64,000 nt of DNA from Marivivens donghaensis. Its GTDB lineage: Bacteria; Pseudomonadota; Alphaproteobacteria; Rhodobacterales; Rhodobacteraceae. A program made the position numbers and the translations under genes. Positions 15,372-22,944 of the stretch are shown piece after piece. Position 1 is the stretch's first letter; the number at the start of each line of letters is the position of its first letter. The stretch is from assembly GCF_023541015.1 (NCBI RefSeq), contig NZ_JALNPR010000002.1:434001-498000 (forward strand). The letters are read 5' to 3'. The notes below the pieces were generated by a model. That model had not been told where the DNA came from and ran no database searches. It saw only the letters and a program-made list of their open reading frames with translations.

Positions 15372-15406
15372 GAATTTGCACGACCCTAGGGGCCGAGAAC
15401 AGGCGA

Positions 15407-15778
15407 TTAGGCCAGTTCGATTTTCGCGCCAGCTGCTTCCAGCTTCGCTTTGATGTCTTCTGCTTCTGCTTTCGAAGCGCCTTCTTTGACTTTGCCGCCA
15501 GCCTCAACGAGGTCTTTAGCTTCTTTCAGGCCGAGACCAGTGATGCCGCGAACTTCTTTGATGACGTTGATTTTCTGAGCGCCAGCGTCTTTCAGGATGA
15601 CGTCGAACTCAGTTTTCTCTTCAGCAGCTTCAGCAGCAGCAGCCGGGCCAGCAACCATTACAGCGCCACCAGCAGCAGGCTCGATGCCGTACTCGTCTTT
15701 GAGGATGGTTTTCAGTTCTTGTGCTTCGAGAAGGGTCAGACCAACGATCTCTTCAGCAAGTTTTTTCAGATCAGCCAT
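15407..15778 (-). CDS. rplL: 50S ribosomal protein L7/L12
   Basis: A 123-residue L7/L12, the multi-copy stalk protein that recruits translation GTPases. It has an N-terminal dimerisation helix pair ([20 protein letters not shown]), an Ala-rich hinge near residues 38-52 and the C-terminal factor-binding domain with [15 protein letters not shown]. It is 71 nt downstream of rplJ and the pair forms the stalk with L10. The stop is followed by the hairpin-rich spacer before rpoB. Confidence 0.98.
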   Translation of the reverse strand: MADLKKLAEEIVGLTLLEAQELKTILKDEYGIEPAAGGAVMVAGPAAAAEAAEEKTEFDVILKDAGAQKINVIKEVRGITGLGLKEAKDLVEAGGKVKEGASKAEAEDIKAKLEAAGAKIELA

Positions 15779-15849
15779 TTTATGCTTTCCGTTCGATTTA
15801 AGTGTGTTCCAACGCGAGATGATTAATCCCTACGAGGGCAATTGGTTGC

Positions 15850-16362
15850 TTATGCAGCTTTCTCTTCGATAGTCGAAAGAATGCTCGCGATGTTCGATGC
15901 AGGCGCGCCAATGGCACCAGCGATGTTCGAAGCAGGCGCACCGATGCAGCCAACGATCGAAGCAATAAGCTCTTCACGGGACGGCATTTGTGCGACGGCT
16001 TTAACGCCGGCGACATCCAGTGCGTTCTCACCCATAGCACCGCCAAGGATAACGAGCTTGTCGTTAGCTTTAGCGAACTTGTCGACCACTTTGGCAGCTG
16101 CCACAGGGTCTTCCGAGTAAGACAACACGGTCATGCCCGTCAGGTAGTTTGCGATGCTTGCGCAAGGCTTACCTTCAAGGGCGATTTTGGCGAGCTTGTT
16201 CTTGGCAACGCGTACGGAACCGCCCGCTTCACGCATTTGAGCGCGCAGGTCCTGCATTTCAGCAACTGTCATGCCTTCGTAGTGGGCAACCACTACGACG
16301 CCAGAGCTTTCAAAGATTTGGCCGAGTTCGTCGACCAGCTTCTCTTTTTGTGCTCTATCCAC
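15850..16362 (-). CDS. rplJ: 50S ribosomal protein L10
   Basis: L10 anchors L7/L12 dimers to the ribosome. I place the start at the GTG at 16362 ([20 protein letters not shown], 170 residues): it matches the family N terminus and has GGAG 7 nt upstream. The longer reading frame from 16452 would translate through the structured leader and is unlikely. The C terminus has a repeated [20 protein letters not shown] segment that forms the L12-binding helix. It is preceded by a probable L10 autoregulatory leader and followed by rplL. Confidence 0.95.
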   Translation of the reverse strand: MDRAQKEKLVDELGQIFESSGVVVVAHYEGMTVAEMQDLRAQMREAGGSVRVAKNKLAKIALEGKPCASIANYLTGMTVLSYSEDPVAAAKVVDKFAKANDKLVILGGAMGENALDVAGVKAVAQMPSREELIASIVGCIGAPASNIAGAIGAPASNIASILSTIEEKAA

Positions 16363-16391
16363 AGTTTCACTCCAAGTTTGGGGTTTCCCCC

Positions 16392-16476
16392 GGCTCAAGT
16401 TGACCCCCGAAAGTCGAGGGCCGTTCGGGTCCGTTTCAGGGTCCCGAGCCAAATCGCCCGTTCTGTAAGCGAACGG
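16392..16476 (-). promoter_or_regulatory. Probable L10 (rplJ) leader RNA
   Basis: Upstream of the rplJ GTG the minus strand can fold into a closing stem GGCTC/GAGCC (16392-16450) around two inner hairpins (CGGG..CCCG and CCCtCGA..TCGgGGG), a multibranch junction, preceded by the hairpin CCGTTC-N7-GAACGG (16458-16476). L10-L12 complexes bind leader RNAs of this kind in other bacteria to repress rplJL. A further hairpin TTGGGG-TTG-CCCCAA lies at 16512-16526. Confidence 0.5.
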
Positions 16477-16542
16477 AAATTTATCTCGTTTCCCATCTCA
16501 GGAAGGAATTATTGGGGCAACCCCAACCCTCCGTCTCGGACA

Positions 16543-16585
16543 GGACAGGGCCGTTACAGCCCTGCCATTTCACCGCCGAAGCGGT
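16543..16585 (-). terminator. Hairpins after rplA
   Basis: Just after the rplA stop are ACCGC-TTCG-GCGGT (16572-16585) and GGCAGGGC-N7-GCCCTGTCC (16543-16566, one bulge). Neither is followed by a U-run, so complete termination is doubtful; they may pause polymerase, protect the rplKA 3' end or belong to the rplJ leader. Confidence 0.35.
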
Positions 16586-16593
16586 AAAAATTC

Positions 16594-17286
16594 TTAGTTA
16601 CCAGTCGCGGATTCAACGCTTACCGAAACGCCCGGGCCCATTGTGGAGCTGATCGAGACTTTTTTCATGTATGCGCCTTTAGCACCGGTCGGTTTTGCTT
16701 TCTGAACAGCGTCAACGAAAGCAAGCAGGTTCTCTTCGAGTGCTTTCGCGTCGAAGGAAGCTTTGCCGATACCAGCGTGGATAACGCCAGCTTTTTCAAC
16801 TTTGAACTGAACCTGACCGCCTTTAGCTGCTTTTACAGCTTCAGCAACGTCCATGGTCACAGTGCCGATTTTCGGGTTCGGCATCAGGTTGCGCGGGCCG
16901 AGAACTTTACCCAGCCGACCAACGATCGGCATCATGTCCGGAGTTGCGATGCAACGTTCGAACTCGATTTTGCCGCCCTGAACGATTTCCATCAGGTCTT
17001 CTGCGCCAACGATGTCTGCACCAGCAGCTTTAGCTTCTTCAGCTTTGTCGCCACGAGCAAAAACAGCAACGCGAACAGTTTTACCTGTGCCGTTCGGCAG
17101 GTTGACAGTGCCACGAACCATCTGGTCGGCGTGACGCGGGTCAACACCGAGGTTCAGCGCAATCTCAACGGTTTCGTCGAATTTGGCAGAAGCGTTAGAT
17201 TTAACCAGAGCGATAGCGTCAGCTACCTTCAGGTTCTCTTTGCCTTCGAATGCAGCGCGTGCTGCTGTGATACGCTTACCAGCCAT
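16594..17286 (-). CDS. rplA: 50S ribosomal protein L1
   Basis: A 230-residue L1, which binds 23S rRNA at the mobile L1 stalk and helps release deacylated tRNA. The family signature [20 protein letters not shown] lies near residue 60, and the distal domain shows [20 protein letters not shown]. It starts 1 nt after the rplK stop, so the two are translationally coupled. L1 represses this operon in enterobacteria; its binding site was not identified here. Confidence 0.98.
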   Translation of the reverse strand: MAGKRITAARAAFEGKENLKVADAIALVKSNASAKFDETVEIALNLGVDPRHADQMVRGTVNLPNGTGKTVRVAVFARGDKAEEAKAAGADIVGAEDLMEIVQGGKIEFERCIATPDMMPIVGRLGKVLGPRNLMPNPKIGTVTMDVAEAVKAAKGGQVQFKVEKAGVIHAGIGKASFDAKALEENLLAFVDAVQKAKPTGAKGAYMKKVSISSTMGPGVSVSVESATGN

Positions 17287-17287
17287 C

Positions 17288-17713
17288 TTACTTCACCTCG
17301 ATGCCCATGGAGCGAGCCGAACCCAGAATAATCTGCATCGCGGCTTCGATCGAGTTTGCGTTGAGGTCCTTCATTTTGGCCTCTGCTATTTCTTTCACCT
17401 GAGCAACGGTGACAGAACCTGCGACTGCTTTACCAGGGGTTTTAGAACCCGACTGAAGCTTAGCAGCTTTTTTGAGGTAGTAAGATGCCGGCGGCGTCTT
17501 GATCTCAAAGGTGAAGGATTTGTCTTGGTAGTAGGTGATCACGGTCGGGCACGGAGCGCCCGGCTCCATGTCAGCGGTCTTCGCGTTGAAGGCCTTCGTG
17601 AATTCCATGATGTTGATGCCGCGCTGACCCAGCGCAGGACCTACGGGCGGGGAAGGGTTTGCTTTACCTGCAGGAACCTGCAGCTTCAGCTGACCCATTA
17701 CTTTCTTGGCCAT
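17288..17713 (-). CDS. rplK: 50S ribosomal protein L11
   Basis: A 141-residue L11, which binds the GTPase-associated centre of 23S rRNA and is needed for RelA activation. The N-terminal domain has the proline-rich [20 protein letters not shown] segment and the C-terminal RNA-binding domain begins near [15 protein letters not shown]. An AAGGAGAG site precedes the ATG. It follows nusG after 102 nt, a gap that holds no gene and no clear promoter or terminator. Confidence 0.98.
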   Translation of the reverse strand: MAKKVMGQLKLQVPAGKANPSPPVGPALGQRGINIMEFTKAFNAKTADMEPGAPCPTVITYYQDKSFTFEIKTPPASYYLKKAAKLQSGSKTPGKAVAGSVTVAQVKEIAEAKMKDLNANSIEAAMQIILGSARSMGIEVK

Positions 17714-17815
17714 TGGCCTCTCCTTTTTCCAACACCTTCAGCACGCGTGCGTCAGGTTAATCGTTGTGTGGTCCAGCCTTACGAGCGCGCTCGCTCAGCC
17801 TCCCACGTGATAAAC

Positions 17816-18349
17816 TCAGTACTGTTTAGTAACCTGAGTAAATTCCAGCTCGACCGGCGTAGCACGGCCGAAGATCGAAACCGTCACCTTCAGGCGCTGG
17901 CTGATCTCATCCACTTCCTCGACCATGCCGTCGAAGTCTTCGAACGGACCGTCGTTAACCTTGACCTTTTCACCCACTTCGAAGCTGATCTCAACGCGCG
18001 GCGCTTCTTGACCTTCTTCAACGCGGCCAAGGATCGCCTGAACTTCTGCATCGCGCATCGGCATCGGGCGGCCCTGAGGACCAAGGAAACCGGTTACCCG
18101 GTTGATCGAGTTGACGAGGTGATACCCCTCATCAGACATTTCCATGTGAACAAGAACGTAACCCGGCATAAACCGGCGCTCAGTGGTCACTTTCTTACCG
18201 CGACGAACTTCGATCACCTCTTCGGTCGGGACCAGAACTTCATCGATTTGGGCCTCAAGACCCTGCTCTTCAACCTTGGCACGGATCTGCTCGGCGATCT
18301 TCTTCTCGAAGTTCGAGAGCACACTTACCGAATACCACCGTTTCGCCAT
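17816..18349 (-). CDS. nusG: Transcription termination/antitermination factor NusG
   Basis: A 177-residue NusG. The N-terminal NGN domain (AKRWYSVSVLSNFEKKIAEQ ... MPGYVLVHMEM) binds RNA polymerase, and the C-terminal KOW domain (FEVGEKVKVNDGPFEDFDGM) contacts Rho or S10. Length is normal. It lies downstream of secE, the usual pairing, but with an unusually long 197-nt structured spacer between them. Confidence 0.98.
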   Translation of the reverse strand: MAKRWYSVSVLSNFEKKIAEQIRAKVEEQGLEAQIDEVLVPTEEVIEVRRGKKVTTERRFMPGYVLVHMEMSDEGYHLVNSINRVTGFLGPQGRPMPMRDAEVQAILGRVEEGQEAPRVEISFEVGEKVKVNDGPFEDFDGMVEEVDEISQRLKVTVSIFGRATPVELEFTQVTKQY

Positions 18350-18435
18350 GTCTCCGACACCTCGCCGTACTGGGCCCGTTTAGGCCGTAAATTCCATTAT
18401 AAGTCAGCAGCTTGCGCTACCATTCCCGGACAAAA

Positions 18436-18544
18436 GAAAATCGGCGCGCAACACGATTCGCCGCACGCCCATCCGGAGTTTGTGGCTATTACCGCCGTAA
18501 CCCTATGATTACAAGGGGGGTTAGCCGATTTTCGCTGATGGGCG
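18436..18544 (-). promoter_or_regulatory. Structured secE-nusG intergenic RNA
   Basis: The spacer contains complementary segments that cross each other: gaaaatcggc (18436-18445) with gccgattttc (18524-18533), and cgcccatc (18466-18473) with gatgggcg (18537-18544), plus a local hairpin TAACCC/GGGTTA (18498-18523). On the minus strand the first pairing ends in GCCGATTTTCTTTTG, terminator-like. The two long-range pairings are either a pseudoknot or mutually exclusive folds, as in an attenuator. No known riboswitch family was recognised. Confidence 0.4.
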
Positions 18545-18546
18545 AA

Positions 18547-18741
18547 TTAACGATTAAGGATCAAATCGTACAAACCGAAACGGATCAGCATGTCCGTTGC
18601 GGAGAAGAACAGCGCCAAAAGCACGGTCATCACAAAGACCATAACAGTCGTCAGCACGACTTCGCGGCGGGTCGGCCAAACCACTTTCGCAATCTCTGCG
18701 CGGGTCTGTTGGATGAATTGAACGGGGTTAGTCCGTGCCAT
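18547..18741 (-). CDS. secE: Preprotein translocase subunit SecE
   Basis: A 64-residue SecE, the small clamp subunit of the SecYEG channel. It has an amphipathic cytoplasmic helix with the conserved EIAKVVWPTRREVV segment followed by one membrane span (TTVMVFVMTVLLALFFSATD). This is the usual short one-span form. It is upstream of nusG and downstream of a sulfotransferase-like gene. Confidence 0.96.
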   Translation of the reverse strand: MARTNPVQFIQQTRAEIAKVVWPTRREVVLTTVMVFVMTVLLALFFSATDMLIRFGLYDLILNR

Positions 18742-18815
18742 GATGTATCCTCTGCGTTACGGGCCGCATTTACGCAGTTCAGACGGGCAATTCAACCCTT
18801 GCCTTAAGCGGCTGC

Positions 18816-19703
18816 TTAGGCAGGACGGATCACATCGATGTCGGGCAACTGACAAATGGCGTCGAACTGCCTCTGATAATCCAAAGCCGCCGCATCCTTT
18901 GCCGCCTGGTCATAAAGAGTGAAGCGCGGGCGATCAGGCCCAACGGGCAACATCTTGCGTGCGTCCATCGCCAATGCACCCTCGCGCCCCTCCTGTGCCC
19001 AAGCCATAACCTGTTCGACCGCCTGTACAGACAGGCCCGCATGCAATGTGCGCCCAAACGGTTTAACCGTTCCACCTAGCTTCCAGCGCAACATCCGTTT
19101 CATCAGGGTCGGAAAGACGTGATGGTAGTCCTCATAGCGCCACACATGCAGCGATACGTTGGGAATCGCCGAAATCGCTGCCATCATGTGAGCCCAATCA
19201 ACCTGATCGGGCTGATGCTGCGCGACAAACTGATCAGGCGGCAGAAACTTCCCAGCAAAGAGGGTTTGCGAATAGGCCGATTCTAAAAACGTGTCGGGCT
19301 GGCGGATCGCGAGGAACACGCGCACAGCCACGCCTGGAAAATTTGAGGCGAGATCCGAAATGCGCTCTGCAGCATCACTGTAAACGGGCAACGCCAACGT
19401 GCCATCATCGCGATGCAACTGCCCCAGAAAGTTCTCTTCGGACAGCAACACGCGCCAGCCCGATTTTGCCAAGAACTTGAGCTGATCCATTGGCTCACGT
19501 CGCGCTGCACGCCGCGCGCCCCAACGGGTCAAACCAAACAAATTAGGGATGTTTCGACCACGTTGACGCAAATAATCTGGACCATAAGCCCGAACGCCAG
19601 CGGCAATAATCTCTTCTTGGTGATTGAGGATCGAACGCTGCAAATGCGTCGTCGCAGTTTTGTGCGGACCGAGATGCAAGGAAAGTTCGATCTGTCGAGG
19701 CAC
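18816..19703 (-). CDS. Sulfotransferase-like protein
   Basis: A 295-residue protein starting MPRQIELSLHLGPHKTATTH. The GPHKTATT loop at about residues 12-19 resembles the PAPS 5'-phosphosulfate-binding loop (PKTGTT-like) of sulfotransferases, and VRVFLAIRQPDTFLESAYSQ near residue 130 resembles the 3'-phosphate-binding segment (R..P...S.Y). No signal peptide or TM segment is seen. It lies between tRNA-Trp and secE on the same strand, an odd place for such an enzyme. Substrate unknown; it may modify a polysaccharide or protein. Alternatively it may be a non-catalytic P-loop relative. Confidence 0.6.
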   Translation of the reverse strand: MPRQIELSLHLGPHKTATTHLQRSILNHQEEIIAAGVRAYGPDYLRQRGRNIPNLFGLTRWGARRAARREPMDQLKFLAKSGWRVLLSEENFLGQLHRDDGTLALPVYSDAAERISDLASNFPGVAVRVFLAIRQPDTFLESAYSQTLFAGKFLPPDQFVAQHQPDQVDWAHMMAAISAIPNVSLHVWRYEDYHHVFPTLMKRMLRWKLGGTVKPFGRTLHAGLSVQAVEQVMAWAQEGREGALAMDARKMLPVGPDRPRFTLYDQAAKDAAALDYQRQFDAICQLPDIDVIRPA

Positions 19704-19737
19704 TAAGAACTCCTCTTGGGTCCAACGAGGACCGAAG

Positions 19738-19813
19738 TGGCAGGGGCAGCAGGGTTCGAACCCGCGACCTACGGTTTTGGAGACCGTCGCTCTACCAGCT
19801 GAGCTATACCCCT
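19738..19813 (-). tRNA. tRNA-Trp (CCA)
   Basis: A 76-nt cloverleaf: acceptor AGGGGTA/TGCCCCT, D arm GCTCAGCTGGTAGAGC, anticodon stem ACGGT/ACCGT with loop CTCCAAA (anticodon CCA), T arm GCGGGTTCGAACCCTGC, discriminator G and an encoded CCA tail. It heads the secE-nusG side of the ribosomal/RNA polymerase cluster, as in several bacteria. Confidence 0.97.
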
Positions 19814-19826
19814 ATGGCCGAGGCGG

Positions 19827-19855
19827 TGATTAAAACAGGCAACAGGGGGAATCAA
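19827..19855 (-). promoter_or_regulatory. Promoter of the tRNA-Trp unit
   Basis: Minus-strand TTGATT (19850-19855), 17-nt spacer, TAATCA (19827-19832), then a GC-rich discriminator CCGCCTCGG and the tRNA 14 nt beyond the -10. Spacing and position suit a stable-RNA promoter, which may also feed the sulfotransferase-like gene and secE. Confidence 0.55.
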
Positions 19856-19884
19856 GGCCCCAAATTGCCTTTCGTCACAATCCT

Positions 19885-20874
19885 TCACTTCCGATGACGA
19901 GTAAACAACCGCCAAAGCCCTAAAAGGCTGATCTGAAGAACGAAAATTCCGACGCACCACAGGCAGAGGAGGAAGAAGGCATGAGCATTGCTTACACCCG
20001 GCATCCCGCCAACATTCACGCCAAATAGCCCCGTCAAAAACCCGAGCGGTAAGAAGACCGCTGACAACATCGATAGGACAAAGGTGTTTCTATTCACCTG
20101 ATCGCTTAGTTGGCCTGACAATTCCTCACGCAACACAAGGGCTTGATCACGAAGTTCGTCCATATCTTCGGCCACCCGCGTCATCTTGAGCATCTCTTCC
20201 TCAATCTCACGGCGCGTATCGTGATCAATCACCTTGGACGGCGATTCTGCGATTGTCTTGAGCGCATCTCGCTGCGGCCCCACATATCGCCGCGCAGCGA
20301 TCACTTGGAGGCGGAGGTTGGCGACGTCCTGCCGCAAGTTCACGCCCCTCTCCCGAATAACCCGATATTCGAGGTCATTCGCCGTCGAGTCGAGTTCGGA
20401 TTGGAACTCGGAAATACGCGCAACGAGGTCTTCTGCCAAAAGGACGAGGAACTCACCCGCTGTGGCTGGCTCCTGCCCCCGCTCCATCATCTCTTGGAGC
20501 TTCTCGATTGCCATCACCCGTTTTCGGGCAACGGTCACAATCCGATGGTCGTCGATGTACATTCGGACGGACACCATGTCCTCGGGGTCTTCGCCTTCGT
20601 TAAAGTTGATCCCCCGAAGGATCACAAACATCCCATCGCTTAACGTTTTTGCGCGAGGGCGAGTATCGACATCCAACAACGCCTCTCTGGCCTGCAGGTC
20701 GAGATAGTCCAACTCGTGGGATATCCAATCTGCCGCATCAGGGTGTTTCCCGTCGATGTGCGCCCACGCCAGTCGATCTTCCCGCAAGGCTTGCGCGATG
20801 GTCTCATCTGCCGACGGATCCAACCACTGGCCGTCTTGTAAAACGCGCGAAAATAGAACGGGAGTATCTGACAT
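19885..20874 (-). CDS. zntB: CorA/ZntB-family metal transporter
   Basis: A 329-residue protein of the CorA superfamily. A long cytoplasmic N-terminal domain with helices is followed near the C terminus by two membrane spans; the first ends in the pore signature GVNVGGMPG, whose GVN and following Gly-Met-Pro-Gly fit the ZntB subgroup better than classic CorA (GMNFEHMPE). ZntB moves Zn2+ with protons. The charged RHRK tail is typical. It lies between tufB and tRNA-Trp with no operon partner. Metal specificity is by family resemblance only. Confidence 0.8.
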   Translation of the reverse strand: MSDTPVLFSRVLQDGQWLDPSADETIAQALREDRLAWAHIDGKHPDAADWISHELDYLDLQAREALLDVDTRPRAKTLSDGMFVILRGINFNEGEDPEDMVSVRMYIDDHRIVTVARKRVMAIEKLQEMMERGQEPATAGEFLVLLAEDLVARISEFQSELDSTANDLEYRVIRERGVNLRQDVANLRLQVIAARRYVGPQRDALKTIAESPSKVIDHDTRREIEEEMLKMTRVAEDMDELRDQALVLREELSGQLSDQVNRNTFVLSMLSAVFLPLGFLTGLFGVNVGGMPGVSNAHAFFLLCLWCVGIFVLQISLLGLWRLFTRHRK

Positions 20875-20920
20875 GTGCGCCTCTGTTCAGGTCTGTCCCA
20901 ACCAAACCAAGTCAGAACGC

Positions 20921-20955
20921 AAAAGAAAAGGGCCGCCCTCTTCAGGACGGCCCTT
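20921..20955 (-). terminator. tufB rho-independent terminator
   Basis: Minus-strand stem AAGGGCCGTCC / GGGCGGCCCTT followed by TTCTTTT, almost the same as the tufA terminator at 331-365. Confidence 0.85.
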
Positions 20956-20965
20956 CGTCATTCTC

Positions 20966-22155
20966 AAATCTATCGCGAATTAAGCGAGGATTTTGGAAAC
21001 AACGCCCGAACCAACGGTACGGCCGCCTTCGCGGATCGCGAAGCGGAGGCCTTCTTCCATCGCGATCGGTGCGATCAGCTCTGCCGACAGCTTCAGGTTG
21101 TCGCCAGGCATAACCATCTCGGTGCCTTCCGGCAGGATGCAGGTACCGGTGACGTCAGTCGTACGGAAGTAGAACTGCGGACGGTAGTTCGCGAAGAACG
21201 GAGTGTGACGGCCGCCTTCTTCTTTGGTCAGAATGTAGACCTCAGCTTCGAACTTGGTGTGCGGGTTAACAGAACCCGGCTTACACAGGATCTGACCACG
21301 CTCAACGCCGTCACGGTCAACGCCACGCAGAAGCGCGCCGATGTTGTCGCCTGCTTCACCACGGTCAAGCAGTTTGCGGAACATTTCAACACCAGTACAG
21401 GTGGTGGTTTTGGTGTCGCGGATACCAACGATTTCGATCGCGTCGCCAACGTTGATTACGCCACGCTCAACACGACCGGTCACAACAGTACCACGGCCCG
21501 AGATCGAGAACACGTCTTCGATCGGCATCAGGAACGGCAGGTCAACTGCACGTGCCGGAGTCGGGATGTAGGTGTCTACGGCTTCCATCAGAGCGCGGAT
21601 CGAGTTCTCACCGATCTCCGGGTCGCGGCCTTCCATAGCAGCCAGAGCCGAACCTTTAACGATCGGAATATCGTCGCCAGGGTAGTCGTAGGACGACAGA
21701 AGCTCACGGATTTCCATCTCAACCAGCTCGAGCAGCTCTTCGTCGTCTACCTGGTCAACTTTGTTCATGTAGACAACCATGTGCGGGATGCCAACCTGAC
21801 GACCAAGAAGGATGTGCTCGCGGGTCTGCGGCATCGGGCCGTCAGCAGCGTTAACAACCAGGATCGCGCCGTCCATCTGAGCAGCACCAGTGATCATGTT
21901 CTTAACATAGTCAGCGTGGCCTGGGCAGTCGACGTGTGCGTAGTGACGGGTCTCGGTTTCGTACTCAACGTGAGCGGTCGAAATGGTGATGCCGCGTGCT
22001 TTCTCTTCAGGTGCGCCGTCGATCTGGTCGTATGCGCGGAAGTCACCAAAATATTTGGTGATTGCTGCGGTCAATGTGGTTTTACCGTGGTCAACGTGGC
22101 CAATCGTGCCGATGTTAACGTGCGGTTTGTTACGTTCAAACTTACCTTTAGCCAT
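20966..22155 (-). repeat. tuf direct repeat, copy B
   Basis: Second copy of the 1190-bp identical block described at 376-1565, in the same orientation 20,590 bp away. The interval between the copies holds rpsL, rpsG, fusA, rpoBC and much of the ribosomal stalk genes, so a deletion between the repeats would be lethal, whereas gene conversion would keep the copies identical. Confidence 0.9.
20980..22155 (-). CDS. tufB: Elongation factor Tu (copy B)
   Basis: A 391-residue EF-Tu identical to the tufA product. The ATG at 22155 ([16 protein letters not shown]) is the family start; a 12-codon in-frame extension upstream is not part of the gene because sequence identity with tufA stops exactly at this ATG. 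Unlike tufA it stands alone with its own candidate promoter and terminator, so the two copies can be expressed separately. Confidence 0.98.
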   Translation of the reverse strand: MAKGKFERNKPHVNIGTIGHVDHGKTTLTAAITKYFGDFRAYDQIDGAPEEKARGITISTAHVEYETETRHYAHVDCPGHADYVKNMITGAAQMDGAILVVNAADGPMPQTREHILLGRQVGIPHMVVYMNKVDQVDDEELLELVEMEIRELLSSYDYPGDDIPIVKGSALAAMEGRDPEIGENSIRALMEAVDTYIPTPARAVDLPFLMPIEDVFSISGRGTVVTGRVERGVINVGDAIEIVGIRDTKTTTCTGVEMFRKLLDRGEAGDNIGALLRGVDRDGVERGQILCKPGSVNPHTKFEAEVYILTKEEGGRHTPFFANYRPQFYFRTTDVTGTCILPEGTEMVMPGDNLKLSAELIAPIAMEEGLRFAIREGGRTVGSGVVSKILA

Positions 22156-22179
22156 CTGGTTGGCGCCTCGTGATTTCGG

Positions 22180-22243
22180 GGGCCTATCCACAGGCCCGTT
22201 TCAACATCGCGGGCGATGTATTGGCAAAAGGAACGGAAATCAA
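22180..22243 (-). promoter_or_regulatory. Candidate tufB promoter and leader hairpin
   Basis: Minus-strand TTGATT (22238-22243), 17-nt spacer, TACATC (22215-22220) lies 60 nt before the tufB ATG. The leader can form GGGCCT-N6-AGGCCC (22180-22197). The -10 is a weak match. Confidence 0.4.
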
Positions 22244-22246
22244 GAG

Positions 22247-22867
22247 TCAGTTGACGGGTTCTTGCGGAACTTCTGTCGGTGTTTCCAACGAAACCGTCCC
22301 CTCAATGATCGTCGGATCATCCTCAAGAACCTCCGGTACGCCACCGAATTTGTCAGCGTGCTCGCGCATGTATCGCTCAATAGCCCTTGCTGCGTTGAAC
22401 GCGAGCCCGTCGATCTGTTCTTCGCGGGATCGTGTCAGGCCAGAGCCCAGAATTGGCGTGCAGCACGGCTCAAAGACCGTCATTTGAATCGGCTCTTCGT
22501 TCAATTTTGATTGGGTGGCGTCCTCGATGAAGGTCACGCCAATCACCAGAACGGATTTCGGCGAATAGATCAGCGGAATGCCGGGCATGGCAACGACGTA
22601 GCCCTGAACTCCGACAGCGACATGGAACCAAGCGTCGCCATCATACCGACCGAGGCGATTCTGGATCGCGCCTTCGACGGCTGCTTTCCATTCCTCATTT
22701 GTCACATCGCGGGAAAACGGCCCTTTGGTCGGGTCATTGGCTACGGTGATATTGTAACCCATTAGGAAATTGCCGATCGGCTCGGGAGCCTCCGTAAGGT
22801 CATCGCGCATCCGCCCGCAAGCGCTCACGAGAACGCACAGGGCGAGCAGGGACAGAACTTTGCGCAT
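22247..22867 (-). CDS. Predicted lipoprotein
   Basis: A 206-residue protein. The ATG at 22867 is preferred because it has GGAGGT 7 nt upstream and gives a clean lipoprotein signal, MRKVLSLLALCVLVSACGRM with lipobox LVSAC; a longer frame exists upstream but lacks these. The mature part has no recognised catalytic motif; it includes WFHVAVGVQGYVVAMPGIPL and a Cys pair (EPCCTP). It lies 77 nt downstream of parC on the same strand. Likely attached to a membrane facing the periplasm. Function unknown. Confidence 0.75.
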   Translation of the reverse strand: MRKVLSLLALCVLVSACGRMRDDLTEAPEPIGNFLMGYNITVANDPTKGPFSRDVTNEEWKAAVEGAIQNRLGRYDGDAWFHVAVGVQGYVVAMPGIPLIYSPKSVLVIGVTFIEDATQSKLNEEPIQMTVFEPCCTPILGSGLTRSREEQIDGLAFNAARAIERYMREHADKFGGVPEVLEDDPTIIEGTVSLETPTEVPQEPVN

Positions 22868-22944
22868 CAAATGACCTCCGAATGTTTCAACCTCGATCGG
22901 TAAAGTACGGGACAGCACCACACAAGCGTGTCCAGCCTTCACAT

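Noticed and set aside
22156-22191. 12-codon upstream extension of tufB
   Set aside because: Identity with tufA stops exactly at the ATG at 22155 and EF-Tu proteins start there.
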